Part shown: one piece after another, positions 17,644 through 27,225 of the stretch
How positions within the stretch are numbered: position 1 is the stretch's first letter
Layout of the letters: every line of letters starts with the position of its first letter
Assembly: GCA_947627925.1 (NCBI GenBank)
Contig: CANQXW010000006.1
Coordinates: 1-42,083 of the forward strand
DNA from: an uncultured Bacilli bacterium
GTDB lineage: Bacteria; Bacillota_I; Bacilli_A; RF39; UBA660
DNA length: 42,083 bases
Reading direction: 5' to 3'
Made by a program: the position numbers and the translations under genes
The notes under the pieces: generated by a model
What the model saw: the letters and a program-made list of their open reading frames with translations, nothing else
The model's database searches: none
Told to the model about the DNA's origin: nothing

Positions 17644-17707
17644 GTTTTGTCATTTGACTCGACAGAAAAATTACTACTTTTAAAAATCCGAAGATATTTA
17701 ATTTCAT
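17600..17707 (-). CDS. Candidate small hydrophobic/basic toxin-like peptide (35 aa), module 2
   Basis: MKLNIFGFLKVVIFLSSQMTKQKKTILIRIEFRVG*; SD-like AAAGGGGTGG. Internal start used in place of the 65-aa track ORF. Confidence 0.55.
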   Translation of the reverse strand: MKLNIFGFLKVVIFLSSQMTKQKKTILIRIEFRVG

Positions 17708-17870
17708 CAAAACCACCCCTTTCAATTGATCTTGGTCTTTCCAAAACCCCCTGAAAGTGGGCAAGACTCCTCGTCTCGACTTACTATTAAAACACAAGTA
17801 TTACCTAAAAGTCCATAGGAGATTTTGACAACATTTGTCGATATTTCTTTTATTTTGTCGAAAGTCACAT

Positions 17871-17893
17871 AAAAAGGAAGCAAATTGCTTCCT
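17871..17893 (-). terminator. Intrinsic terminator after recX
   Basis: Minus: AGGAAGCAATTTGCTTCCTTTTT, overlapping the recX stop. Confidence 0.7.
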
Positions 17894-18626
17894 AAGTACG
17901 AAATCCTTTTTGCCATAAGGCTTTTTTTAAACGATATTCAAGTTCATCGCCTTGATATTTTTTAGATAGTTTATTTTTTAACTTTTGATATTCTTTTTCA
18001 TAAATATCTTGATTATCGAAAAAGGTAAATTCATTCATAATTAAATCAATATCTTCTTTATAAAAACCTAAATTATATAAATCGTTAGTAATTTTTTGAT
18101 TTAATAATAGACCCGATAAATTATGATTAGCTTGAATTTTTTTCGTAATATATTTTCTTATCTTACTTTGCCATACTTCACTTTCAAAAGTATTTAAATA
18201 GTTATTTATATCTTTATCTTTAAAACTCATTTTTTTAAGTTCATAACCTATTTTATTAGGCCCTACTAATTTTAAATTAACTGAATCATTAATATAAGCT
18301 TTAATATAAACTAGATCATTAAGATAACCTTCTCTTTTTAATCTATCAATAGTATAACTAATAGCTTTTGCATCATAATCTTTTAATTTCTTTCTGATCT
18401 CTTTTTCGGTTCTTAATTTAACATTTAAATACTTTAAAGCACTATAATAACTTTCTAAAAAGCTATTATCTTTGATGATTTCTTTTAAAGTTTTTTCATC
18501 TATTTCTTTTTTTAATAATAGTTCATATTTTAAAATAATATCATCATATAAATTTAATTTGGAATTATTAGAAAAAGTAATTTCATATAAATTACTTTTT
18601 TTCTTTTTATAACTTTTTATCTCCAT
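17892..18626 (-). CDS. recX: Regulatory protein RecX
   Basis: ALKYLNVKLRTEKEIRKKLKDYD...IDRLKREGYLNDLVYIKAYI...ALWQKGF. Confidence 0.88.
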   Translation of the reverse strand: MEIKSYKKKKSNLYEITFSNNSKLNLYDDIILKYELLLKKEIDEKTLKEIIKDNSFLESYYSALKYLNVKLRTEKEIRKKLKDYDAKAISYTIDRLKREGYLNDLVYIKAYINDSVNLKLVGPNKIGYELKKMSFKDKDINNYLNTFESEVWQSKIRKYITKKIQANHNLSGLLLNQKITNDLYNLGFYKEDIDLIMNEFTFFDNQDIYEKEYQKLKNKLSKKYQGDELEYRLKKALWQKGFRT

Positions 18627-19584
18627 ATTCTTGACACGCTTTACTTAAATCTTTAATAAGATTATCGACTTCTTCCATGGTATCGACCTTGGCCCCACTG
18701 GCAAATTTATGACCTCCGCCATGATAATGACTCGCAATTTCATTAATTACTGGTCCTCTACTACGGATACTAATCTTATATTGATTATTTTTAACATCTT
18801 CTGTAATAAAAATCCAAACTAAAAGTTCATCAATAAAATTATAGCCATTAATTAAATTGGAAGGGGTGGCAATATCGACATTATATTCTTTTAATACTTC
18901 ATCGCTTATTTTAATATAGCCAAGACCATTTTCATCAATAGTTAAATTATTAGTTATATAAGCAATAAATTTATGCTCAGAAAAAGGTCTTGTGTATAAA
19001 ATATCATAAAGACTAGGAAAATCAATACCACTTTCTTTAATTAATTCCTTTACTGTATCAAAAGTTTCATAAGTTGTATTCTTTAAGGAAAATCTTTCAC
19101 TATCGGAAACAATTCCTAAAAATAAATTTTCAGCCACTTTTTTTGTTAATTTTAATTTAGTGTATAAAATGAGTTCCGTAACCATTTGACAGGTACTAGA
19201 TTTTTCCGTATCTGTCCAATCTACCTTACCAATAATATCTTCTTTAGGATGATGATCGATTTTAACAATACTTTGGTAATGTAAATTTTCAATTCCATCA
19301 ACTCGGTACATATTGGGAACATCTAAAACAATTAATAAAGGATTTTCTAAATTTTCTAAAGCAACTTTATTTAAAGTGCCAAATTTTTTAAATTTAGCTA
19401 CTCCTACTCCGACAGCATAAACCTTTTTATCAGGAAATGTTTCTAAAATAGAATCTCTTAAGGCAATTTGCGAACAAATGGCGTCAGGATCTGGCCCCAC
19501 ATGCCTAGCAATAACTATTTCTTTGTATTTCTTTATTTCCCGAAATATTTGATTTAAAAGTTTTTTGTTTATTATAATACCCAC
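18607..19584 (-). CDS. nrnA: DHH/DHHA1 phosphoesterase (NrnA-like oligoribonuclease/pAp phosphatase)
   Basis: GPDPDAICSQ, DHHPKED, GGGHKFASGAKV. Confidence 0.85.
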   Translation of the reverse strand: MGIIINKKLLNQIFREIKKYKEIVIARHVGPDPDAICSQIALRDSILETFPDKKVYAVGVGVAKFKKFGTLNKVALENLENPLLIVLDVPNMYRVDGIENLHYQSIVKIDHHPKEDIIGKVDWTDTEKSSTCQMVTELILYTKLKLTKKVAENLFLGIVSDSERFSLKNTTYETFDTVKELIKESGIDFPSLYDILYTRPFSEHKFIAYITNNLTIDENGLGYIKISDEVLKEYNVDIATPSNLINGYNFIDELLVWIFITEDVKNNQYKISIRSRGPVINEIASHYHGGGHKFASGAKVDTMEEVDNLIKDLSKACQEYGDKKL

Positions 19585-19591
19585 CTCTAGT

Positions 19592-20785
19592 CTATATTAA
19601 TTCCATTGTATCAAGAGCAATCATTAATTCTTCGTTAGTTGGGATAACATAAACTGGAACGCTAGAATCATCCCTAGAAATTTTACCTTCAGACTTTTCT
19701 AAATAAGAAGCAATCTTATTATTTTCTTCGGCATCTATTTTAATATTTAAAGAAGCTAATTTATTAATGATATTTTCTCTAAATTCCCGAGCATTTTCTC
19801 CTAAACCAGCAGTAAAGACTAAAGCATCTACTTTGCCATCTAATAATACGTAATATTTAGCAATATAACCTACAATGCGGTCAATATACATATCGTTGGC
19901 TAAAGTACATAAATGATCTCCCTTGGCCATACCTTCTTCAATATCCCGATGATCAGAATATTGTTCACTAACCGCTAGTAAACCACTTTGTTTATTTAAA
20001 GCATTATCTACTTCTTTAATACTCATGCCAGTTTTTTCCATAATGTAAGGAATCATTGAATAATCGATATCCCCACATCTAGTTCCCATCATAATTCCGG
20101 CATTAGGACTAAAGCCCATCGTTGTATCAATACTCTTGCTATCTTTAATGCAACATAAAGATCCGCCACTTCCAATGTGACAACTAATAACATTAACGGA
20201 ATCTTTACCTAACATTTCTTCCACTTTTTTTGTAATATAGCGATGACTAGTGCCATGAAAACCATATTTTCTTACACTATATTTTTGATACCATTCTTTC
20301 GGAACCGGATATAAAAATTCTTTTTCGGCCATAGTTTGATGGAAAGCCGTATCAAAAACTCCTACCATTGGCGTATTTGGCATCGCCTCTTTAAATGCTT
20401 TAACCCCAATTATATTGGCGGGATTATGTAATGGCGCTAGGCTTGATAAATCACTAACTGTCTTAATGACATCATCATCAATTAAAACTGATTTATTGTA
20501 TTTATCACCACCATGAACTAAACGATGGCCTACTCCATCAATATCTTCTAAACTATTAATAACTTTATTTTCTAAAAGTTCTTTAATTAAATATTGGATA
20601 GCTTCTGAATGGTTCTCGATTTTTACTTCTTTCTTAATCTTTTCACCATTCATTTTAATAGTATAGAAACTATCATTTAAACCAATCTTTTCAAAATAAC
20701 CACTTATTAAGACCTTTTCTTCAGGTAATTCAAAACATGTAAATTTTAATGATGAACTTCCTGCATTTACTGATAAAATTTTCAT
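19592..20785 (-). CDS. ackA: Acetate kinase
   Basis: MKILSVNAGSSSLKF; GVFDTAFHQTM; RKYGFHGTSHRYI; start moved to 20785 (SD GAGAGGTG). Confidence 0.96.
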   Translation of the reverse strand: MKILSVNAGSSSLKFTCFELPEEKVLISGYFEKIGLNDSFYTIKMNGEKIKKEVKIENHSEAIQYLIKELLENKVINSLEDIDGVGHRLVHGGDKYNKSVLIDDDVIKTVSDLSSLAPLHNPANIIGVKAFKEAMPNTPMVGVFDTAFHQTMAEKEFLYPVPKEWYQKYSVRKYGFHGTSHRYITKKVEEMLGKDSVNVISCHIGSGGSLCCIKDSKSIDTTMGFSPNAGIMMGTRCGDIDYSMIPYIMEKTGMSIKEVDNALNKQSGLLAVSEQYSDHRDIEEGMAKGDHLCTLANDMYIDRIVGYIAKYYVLLDGKVDALVFTAGLGENAREFRENIINKLASLNIKIDAEENNKIASYLEKSEGKISRDDSSVPVYVIPTNEELMIALDTMELI

Positions 20786-20848
20786 AAATAAAACACCTCT
20801 CATATACCATTATATAAGTTTTATAATGTTTTGTAAACAAAGAAAAAA

Positions 20849-20865
20849 CAAGCGTTTAACACTTA
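20849..20865 (-). terminator. Weak intrinsic terminator after prs
   Basis: Minus: AAGTG-TTAAA-CGCTTGTTTTTT. Confidence 0.4.
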
Positions 20866-20870
20866 TTTTC

Positions 20871-21920
20871 TTATTTTCTCATTTTATTAACTAATTCCCC
20901 AACGGGAACAAATTTTGTTCCCAACTCTTCTGATATATCTTCTTTATTATTATGTAAAGCATGAATACATTCCAGTAATTGTTGTGTTCCATCAATAACT
21001 TCAATGCCATCCATTGGTTGTTCTTGTAAATAAGTAAGATTCGTAATATAAGTTTTAGCAATTAAGCCTTCTTTATAAGCTTTGATAAATGAGTCTGTTC
21101 CTTTCGTAAAAAGGCCAAAGGTAGCACAAACATAAACTTTGTCAGCACCCCTTTCTTTTACCTCTTTAGCAGTTTCAATAATAGTATCACCGGAAGAAAT
21201 CATATCATCTACTATTACTACTTTCTTATGTTCCGGACTAAATCCAACATATTGTTTAGATTCAAGTGGATTTTTCCCATCAACAACTTTAGTAACATCT
21301 CTTCTTTTCGAAAAAAAAGCATGATTACAACCAAAACAATCCGCAAAGTGTCTAGCTCTAAGTTGCGCACCTTCATCAGGAGCCACGATTAAAATATCTT
21401 CTGGCTTTGTATAATCTATTTTTTCTCTTTTCACTAATTCAATTAAAATTTGATTAGTTGGATACATATTATCAAAATTGTGTTTAGAAATCGCGGCCGC
21501 AATATCAGGGTGATGGGAATCAACCGTTAAAATATTATGGAATCCTAAATAATGGCATTCCCTTAAAAAATCCGCAGCTTCAATGGATTCGCCTAAAACC
21601 CTTCTGTGTTGTCTTCCATAAGGTTCAAAAGGAATAATTAAATTAATTCTCGCAGGATTTTCTTTTAAAGCTCCAATTACTCGCGTGATATCTCTAATAT
21701 GTTCATCAGGATATACTGGTCTATTGGAATAAGGATTTAACTGACGATCATTAATGTCACAAACAATAAACACATCTTGGCCCCGACATACTGTTGGCAG
21801 TACTACTTTTCCCGTTCCGTCTTGAAACCGAATAAAATCAGCATCTACTACCGATTCACTAGGTAATTTCTTCCTAAGTTCTGGAAGACAATTGTTAATA
21901 AATATTACTTTTTCTTTCAT
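20871..21920 (-). CDS. prs: Ribose-phosphate pyrophosphokinase (divergent class)
   Basis: PFEPYGRQHRR...TVDSHHPDIAAAI...VVIVDDMISSGDTIIETAKEVKERGA. Confidence 0.88.
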   Translation of the reverse strand: MKEKVIFINNCLPELRKKLPSESVVDADFIRFQDGTGKVVLPTVCRGQDVFIVCDINDRQLNPYSNRPVYPDEHIRDITRVIGALKENPARINLIIPFEPYGRQHRRVLGESIEAADFLRECHYLGFHNILTVDSHHPDIAAAISKHNFDNMYPTNQILIELVKREKIDYTKPEDILIVAPDEGAQLRARHFADCFGCNHAFFSKRRDVTKVVDGKNPLESKQYVGFSPEHKKVVIVDDMISSGDTIIETAKEVKERGADKVYVCATFGLFTKGTDSFIKAYKEGLIAKTYITNLTYLQEQPMDGIEVIDGTQQLLECIHALHNNKEDISEELGTKFVPVGELVNKMRK

Positions 21921-22067
21921 CTACAACCTATAACTTTCCAATCACATTTTGTAACCAATTTACTCTCTAAACTTATTATAAAATAAATGAGTCAAAAAGA
22001 AAACTACCAAAATCTAAATTGTCAGTAATTTTGTCATATGCTATAATGATTTAAGGATGTGATAAAA

Positions 22068-22493
22068 ATGAAGCCAGGTGTAGGAGTTGGCGTAATGATT
22101 TTAAAAAATAATCATATTTTACTAGGACTTCGGAATAGTAATAAAGAAAAAGCTTCAAGTGAACTTAATGGCGAAGGAACATGGACTATGCCAGGAGGCA
22201 AAGTCGAATTTCACGAAACTTTAGAAGAAGCAGCCAAAAGAGAATTAGAAGAAGAAACATCTTTAAAAACCCAAAGTTTAAAAGTAATATCTATAACAGA
22301 TGATTTTACCTCCGAAAAACATTATGTTACAATTGGCTTTTTAACTACCGATTTTCTTGGAGAACCAAAGACTATGGAGAAAGAAGAAATTTTAAAATGG
22401 GAATGGTTTGATATTCATGATTTACCGAACAATATGTATTTACCAAGTAAAAAAATAGTAGAAAAATATCTAAATAACGAAGAAATTTATTAG
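22068..22493 (+). CDS. NUDIX hydrolase
   Basis: Nudix box GGKVEFHETLEEAAKRELEEET. Confidence 0.93.
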   Translation: MKPGVGVGVMILKNNHILLGLRNSNKEKASSELNGEGTWTMPGGKVEFHETLEEAAKRELEEETSLKTQSLKVISITDDFTSEKHYVTIGFLTTDFLGEPKTMEKEEILKWEWFDIHDLPNNMYLPSKKIVEKYLNNEEIY

Positions 22494-22494
22494 C

Positions 22495-22535
22495 AAAAAA
22501 ATGTTAGAACAGTTACTCACTTTCTAACATTTTTT
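22495..22535. terminator. Intrinsic terminator
   Basis: AAAAAATGTTAGA...TCTAACATTTTTT. Confidence 0.75.
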
Positions 22536-22558
22536 GAGCATTTTTAAAGGTAATTTTA

Positions 22559-23887
22559 TTATTCTTCCTCTTCTAACATATAATAATCTGGTATTTCTTT
22601 TATATTATGACTAATTAATTCTTTACTATTTTTTTCAAAACGATATTGAATAACGGTATTATTAGAAGTATCTTGAATTGAGAAATAGATATAAGAACCA
22701 TTCTCATCTTCTTCAGTATCATAATATTCTTCCTCTATCCAATAATTTTCTTGATAATATTTATTATTTATACTCCATGGACATACTTCTTTTAAAACTT
22801 CCCCTTCATAGTTAACAATACTAAGCATATCATTTATAACTGTTACATATATTTTATCCTCTATTTCTTTTAGATCACCTTTGATTACATAACTATCCCT
22901 TAAATTTCCTTTTAAATCATATACCTCCAAATTATTATTCCTTTTTATAGTGATAAAATTAGCATAATCATAATAATAATTTTCTTCGGTCATTTTTGGC
23001 GTTATTTCTGCAAAATCTTTATTAAAAAATTGATGAGTATTACTATCTTCTAATATCCAAATACGGCCATATTCATCTTCTTCAAGAGTCATATTGGCAT
23101 ATTTTTCACTATCCACACTAAAATATACTTTTTCTTCCTTTTTACTTAAAACAAATAATTTGGCTTTTTTACCATCATTTTTATCATATTTATACGCTAT
23201 TAGATATTCATCTTCAAATGGTAATAATGGCTCTATAAAATCATACTCATCTTTATACATTTCTCTTTCATTTAACATATCATAATAAACACAATCATAT
23301 TTATTACCATTTTCTTTATAAAATATCATTCCATCTATACTATGAGCATCATCATTATAATAATCGGCATTAAAAACCATATCAAAATAATCATAATTGC
23401 CTTTTAATTGAAGCGGGGTAATCTCTTTAGTTTTATTATTATAAAATTTTAAACCATTATCTTCATAAACAATATAATTGCTTAAATCAAAATCAATTTC
23501 TAAGTATTCAGAACTATAGCCTGATACAACATTACTATCTTCACCGGCATCGATAGAATCGTAAATTTCATTACAATCTTCTGTTTCTTCATAAGAAAGG
23601 GTTCCATCTTGACATACATATCTGGTAATATTTGATGGTACATTTAAAAATTTAGCATCTTTAGTTTCAGTAGGAATTTTGTATAATTCTTCTTTACAAT
23701 TATCACTCTTAACAGGAGATACCGAATCGTCATCACATTTATACATTGATAAAAAATATTTTTTATCTACAACATTTTGAACTACACTACTCTTACTTGT
23801 AAAGAAAAATATAGCAAATGCCGCTAAAGTTACAATTAAAATTAATAATATTATTAATACATTAGAATTTTTTATTTTTTCCATCAT
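22559..23887 (-). CDS. Membrane-anchored extracytoplasmic protein of unknown function
   Basis: N-terminal TM (NVLIILLILIVTLAAFAIFFF); beta-rich body. Confidence 0.65.
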   Translation of the reverse strand: MMEKIKNSNVLIILLILIVTLAAFAIFFFTSKSSVVQNVVDKKYFLSMYKCDDDSVSPVKSDNCKEELYKIPTETKDAKFLNVPSNITRYVCQDGTLSYEETEDCNEIYDSIDAGEDSNVVSGYSSEYLEIDFDLSNYIVYEDNGLKFYNNKTKEITPLQLKGNYDYFDMVFNADYYNDDAHSIDGMIFYKENGNKYDCVYYDMLNEREMYKDEYDFIEPLLPFEDEYLIAYKYDKNDGKKAKLFVLSKKEEKVYFSVDSEKYANMTLEEDEYGRIWILEDSNTHQFFNKDFAEITPKMTEENYYYDYANFITIKRNNNLEVYDLKGNLRDSYVIKGDLKEIEDKIYVTVINDMLSIVNYEGEVLKEVCPWSINNKYYQENYWIEEEYYDTEEDENGSYIYFSIQDTSNNTVIQYRFEKNSKELISHNIKEIPDYYMLEEEE

Positions 23888-23996
23888 TTTGCATTCCTCT
23901 TTTCTAAATTTATTATATAATTTAAAAAAAAGTATTAAAACAATTATTTTTAATACTCTATAAGTTTCTGTCTAAAAATGTAAAATGTATTTTTGA

Positions 23997-24185
23997 TTAA
24001 CTCTTCTTAGTTTTTCCTCTTTCATAATGATATTTCGTTTTCATGGCTTGTAAATCGGGATTACCTCGATCTTTTAAATCACTTTCTAAGTTATATTCAT
24101 AAGGATTAAAAAAATTATGCATTCTCTCTTTAAAACTATCATCTAAAATATTTTGCCCTTTACAAAAACGATTATTTTTAAGCAT
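23997..24185 (-). CDS. Small hypothetical protein (62 aa)
   Basis: Open frame in a gap between minus-strand genes; no recognised motif. Confidence 0.4.
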   Translation of the reverse strand: MLKNNRFCKGQNILDDSFKERMHNFFNPYEYNLESDLKDRGNPDLQAMKTKYHYERGKTKKS

Positions 24186-24234
24186 ATATCTTCACCATTA
24201 TTATTATGGCTAGATATATTTTTTTTAATACATT

Positions 24235-25428
24235 TTATAATAAATCGGCAAATTCATCATTTTCCTGATTTTTGTTTTTAACTACTATTACTTGTTCATT
24301 TTTAATAGCTCTATAAATCATTTCATCAAAGTCTATCCGATTCTCATACTCTCTGGCCTTTTCTTTTTCGGGATTAATAACTGGATGATCCGGAACAAAG
24401 ATAGTACAACAATCTTCATATGGTAAAATACTTGTTTCATAAGTATCTATTTTTTTGGCAATATCAATAATTTCTAATTTATCAAAGCAACATAATGGTC
24501 TTATAACTGGAATATTAACGACTTCATTAACGACACTCATACTCGTTAAAGTTTGACTTGCAACTTGGCCAATAGATTCTCCATTAATTAAAACTTTGGC
24601 TCCTCTTCTACTCGCTATAATAGCTCCGATGCGATACATCATCCGGCGCATAATCGTAATTAAATATTCATGCGGCATATTTTTATAGATTTCTTCTTGG
24701 ATTTCCGTAAAATTAATAATATGCAATTTAATATCTTGATTATAAATAGCTAATTTTTGAGCTAATTTTTTCACTTTATTTAAAGCTTCTTCACTAGTAT
24801 GAGGTGGGCTTTCAAAATATAAGGCTTCTAATTTAATCCCTCTTTTAGTGGCAAGATAACCAGCCACCGGTGAATCAATTCCGCCGCTAAGCATTAAGAT
24901 ACCTTTGCCTTGGGTTCCAACAGGATAACCTCCAAGACCTTTGATACTTTCAAAATAATATAAAACTTCCGTTAGTCTAATTTCTACATTAACAGTTATT
25001 TCGGGATTGTTAACATCTACTTTTAAATAAGGAATATTTTTTAAAATAAAGGCTCCTAAATCTTTTCTTAACATCATCCCATCATAAGGATACTTTTTAT
25101 CACTTCTTTTAACTTCTACTTTAAAAGTTTGAAAAGTTTTTTCTTGTAATAAACTTTTTAAATTATTTTTGATTGTTTCTAATTCTTTATCTTCATCTTT
25201 ATAAGCTACCACAATTTCATGAATACCAAAAATATTTTGTAAATGTTTTATAACATCTTCAAAATTATCATCATGAGGTTTAATAAACATTCTGCCATAA
25301 TCATAGCTAACGTCTACTTTCCCTTCTAAACTATTAATTATATTTTCATTTAATTTTTTAATAAAAAAATTGCGATTATCTTTTTTAGTCGATAATTCTC
25401 CATACTTTAAAAAGATAATTTTTTCCAT
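24235..25428 (-). CDS. thiI: tRNA 4-thiouridine synthase ThiI
   Basis: KYGELSTKKDNR...GKGILMLSGGIDSPVAGY...ESPPHTSEEA; start at MEKII (SD GGTGATG). Confidence 0.95.
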   Translation of the reverse strand: MEKIIFLKYGELSTKKDNRNFFIKKLNENIINSLEGKVDVSYDYGRMFIKPHDDNFEDVIKHLQNIFGIHEIVVAYKDEDKELETIKNNLKSLLQEKTFQTFKVEVKRSDKKYPYDGMMLRKDLGAFILKNIPYLKVDVNNPEITVNVEIRLTEVLYYFESIKGLGGYPVGTQGKGILMLSGGIDSPVAGYLATKRGIKLEALYFESPPHTSEEALNKVKKLAQKLAIYNQDIKLHIINFTEIQEEIYKNMPHEYLITIMRRMMYRIGAIIASRRGAKVLINGESIGQVASQTLTSMSVVNEVVNIPVIRPLCCFDKLEIIDIAKKIDTYETSILPYEDCCTIFVPDHPVINPEKEKAREYENRIDFDEMIYRAIKNEQVIVVKNKNQENDEFADLL

Positions 25429-25440
25429 AAACATCACCAC

Positions 25441-26550
25441 TTAAATTTTTAAACGATTATATTCTACTTCAAAAACTTCTAAAAATCTATTAATTTCTAA
25501 CACTGTTGTTAAATGCGATAAACTAATTCTAACACATGACTTACTTCTTTCTAAATCATTATAGATAGCCATGACACTACTGCAAATTTCATTGGGATTA
25601 TTAACACTTACATATATTTCATGATTTGATAAGGCATTACTTAAAGATAAAGCTGATACCCCAAATAAACTAATATTAATAATATGGGGAATAGAATACT
25701 TAGTCGTATTAATTTTAATTCCCTCTAATTTAGATAATTTGCTTATTACTCTTTCATTTAAAAGAGTAATATATTTTTCTCTTTTTTCTAAATCTCTAAT
25801 CGCTACTTTTAAAGCTTCTTTCATACTCACAATCAAAGGAAGAGGAGCTGTCCAAGGTTTATCGCTACTTTTTTTCGCCCCATACATTAAAGGCTTTAAG
25901 GTAACCCCACTATTTTTATATAAAAAGCCGATTCCTTTAGGACCATAAAATTTATGAGCACTCACACTCCCTAAATCAATATCTCGAAAACTAACGCTCA
26001 TTTTCCCGATGGCTTGGGATAAATCGGAATGAAATAAAGTCTGATCATTTTCTTTTTTAATTATTTGGCGAAGCATTTTTAAGGGTTGTCTTACGCCAGT
26101 TTCATAATTAACCGCACTAATGCTTACTAAAATTGTGTCAGGTCTAATTAAATTTTTTAAATCATCAAATAAAATTAAACCATCTTCATCATTAGAGACA
26201 TAACTTATTTCAAAACCAATACTTTCTAAATAATTACAAATTTGATATATAGATGGATGTTCTAATTTAGATACAATAATATGCTTACCCTTTTTATGAT
26301 TTTGCATCGCTACCCCAATTAAAGCCATATTATTGGCTTCACTTGCCCCACTGGTATAAATAATTTCACTATCCATAATGTGAAACATATTGCTTATTTC
26401 ATGTGTTGTATTATCCAGTAATTTCTTGGCTTCTTCTCCAAAAGTATTACTAGCGTAAATACTCCCAAAATATTCTTTAGAAATTTTGTTATAAGCATCT
26501 AGAGCATCAAGAGATATGGGGGTTGTCGCACTATAATCAAGATAAGTCAT
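25441..26550 (-). CDS. iscS: Cysteine desulfurase
   Basis: MTYLDYSATTPIS...YTSGASEANNMAL...HSDLSQAIGK...SVSAHKFYGPKGIGFLY. Confidence 0.92.
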   Translation of the reverse strand: MTYLDYSATTPISLDALDAYNKISKEYFGSIYASNTFGEEAKKLLDNTTHEISNMFHIMDSEIIYTSGASEANNMALIGVAMQNHKKGKHIIVSKLEHPSIYQICNYLESIGFEISYVSNDEDGLILFDDLKNLIRPDTILVSISAVNYETGVRQPLKMLRQIIKKENDQTLFHSDLSQAIGKMSVSFRDIDLGSVSAHKFYGPKGIGFLYKNSGVTLKPLMYGAKKSSDKPWTAPLPLIVSMKEALKVAIRDLEKREKYITLLNERVISKLSKLEGIKINTTKYSIPHIINISLFGVSALSLSNALSNHEIYVSVNNPNEICSSVMAIYNDLERSKSCVRISLSHLTTVLEINRFLEVFEVEYNRLKI

Positions 26551-26599
26551 ATTGAACACTCCTTCTACTTTAAAATTATACCAAAAAAGAGATAAATAG

Positions 26600-26620
26600 A
26601 AAAGATGAGATTAACTCATC
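26600..26620 (-). terminator. Intrinsic terminator
   Basis: Minus: GATGAG-TTAAT-CTCATCTTTT. Confidence 0.65.
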
Positions 26621-26624
26621 CACC

Positions 26625-27164
26625 TTATTTTAAAATATATTCATATAATGTAGTATTTTGGGGACTAAAAGATAAGAAATCAGTTTGAGCATCATAACCC
26701 ACTAAATTAAAATGTAAAGCCTTAATAAAACTACCATGGGAAACAATTAAAATAGTTTTATTAGGATATTCCTTCTTTATTTTTTCTAAAAATTTATGGG
26801 CTCTATTTAAACAATCTCTCGCTGATTCAATATGATAAGTTTGATCATTTAATTCATAATCCCATTGTCTTTTAATCATCTCAAGAGTTACTTTTTCTCC
26901 TTCTAAATCGCCAAAATGTCTTTCTAATAATAAGTCATCACTAATGATGGGTACTTTTCCTTGGACTAATATTTCCGCTGTTTTCATAGCTCTTTTTAAA
27001 GGAGAAGAAAAACAAATATCAATTTCTTTTAAATTAATTTTTTGCGCTAAATCTTTGGCCTCTTTGATTCCTTCTTCATTAATGTCAATATCCATAGTGC
27101 CTTGCAAAAGTCCTAATTTATTCCAATCAGTTTGGCCATGTCTAACAATAAATAACTTATTCAT
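26625..27164 (-). CDS. Histidine phosphatase (phosphoglycerate mutase-like)
   Basis: LFIVRHGQTDWN...FSSPLKRAMKTAE...LLERHFGDLEG...VSHGSFIKAL. Confidence 0.93.
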   Translation of the reverse strand: MNKLFIVRHGQTDWNKLGLLQGTMDIDINEEGIKEAKDLAQKINLKEIDICFSSPLKRAMKTAEILVQGKVPIISDDLLLERHFGDLEGEKVTLEMIKRQWDYELNDQTYHIESARDCLNRAHKFLEKIKKEYPNKTILIVSHGSFIKALHFNLVGYDAQTDFLSFSPQNTTLYEYILK

Positions 27165-27197
27165 CTATTTACCACCTTTTATATTATTATAAATAAA

Positions 27198-27222
27198 GGC
27201 TTAGTTTTAAAAACTAAACCCG
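27198..27222 (-). terminator. Intrinsic terminator
   Basis: Minus: GGTTTAGTTTTTAAAACTAAGCC. Confidence 0.5.
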
Positions 27223-27225
27223 TAA

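Larger units (their letters stand above)
17549..17893. repeat. Direct repeat copy 2 (peptide/small-RNA module), homologous to 15006-15342
   Basis: See copy 1. Confidence 0.9.

Noticed and set aside
17600-17797. 65-aa version of the module 2 ORF
   Set aside because: The upstream extension reads through the structured leader and lacks an SD; the SD and the similarity to copy 1 support the internal 35-aa start at 17707.
15006-17893. Insertion sequence or composite transposon bounded by the direct repeats
   Set aside because: No transposase or integrase and no terminal inverted repeats or target duplications seen at the unit ends.
17722-17916. 64-aa minus-strand ORF
   Set aside because: Overlaps the recX end, its terminator and the module leader; no support.
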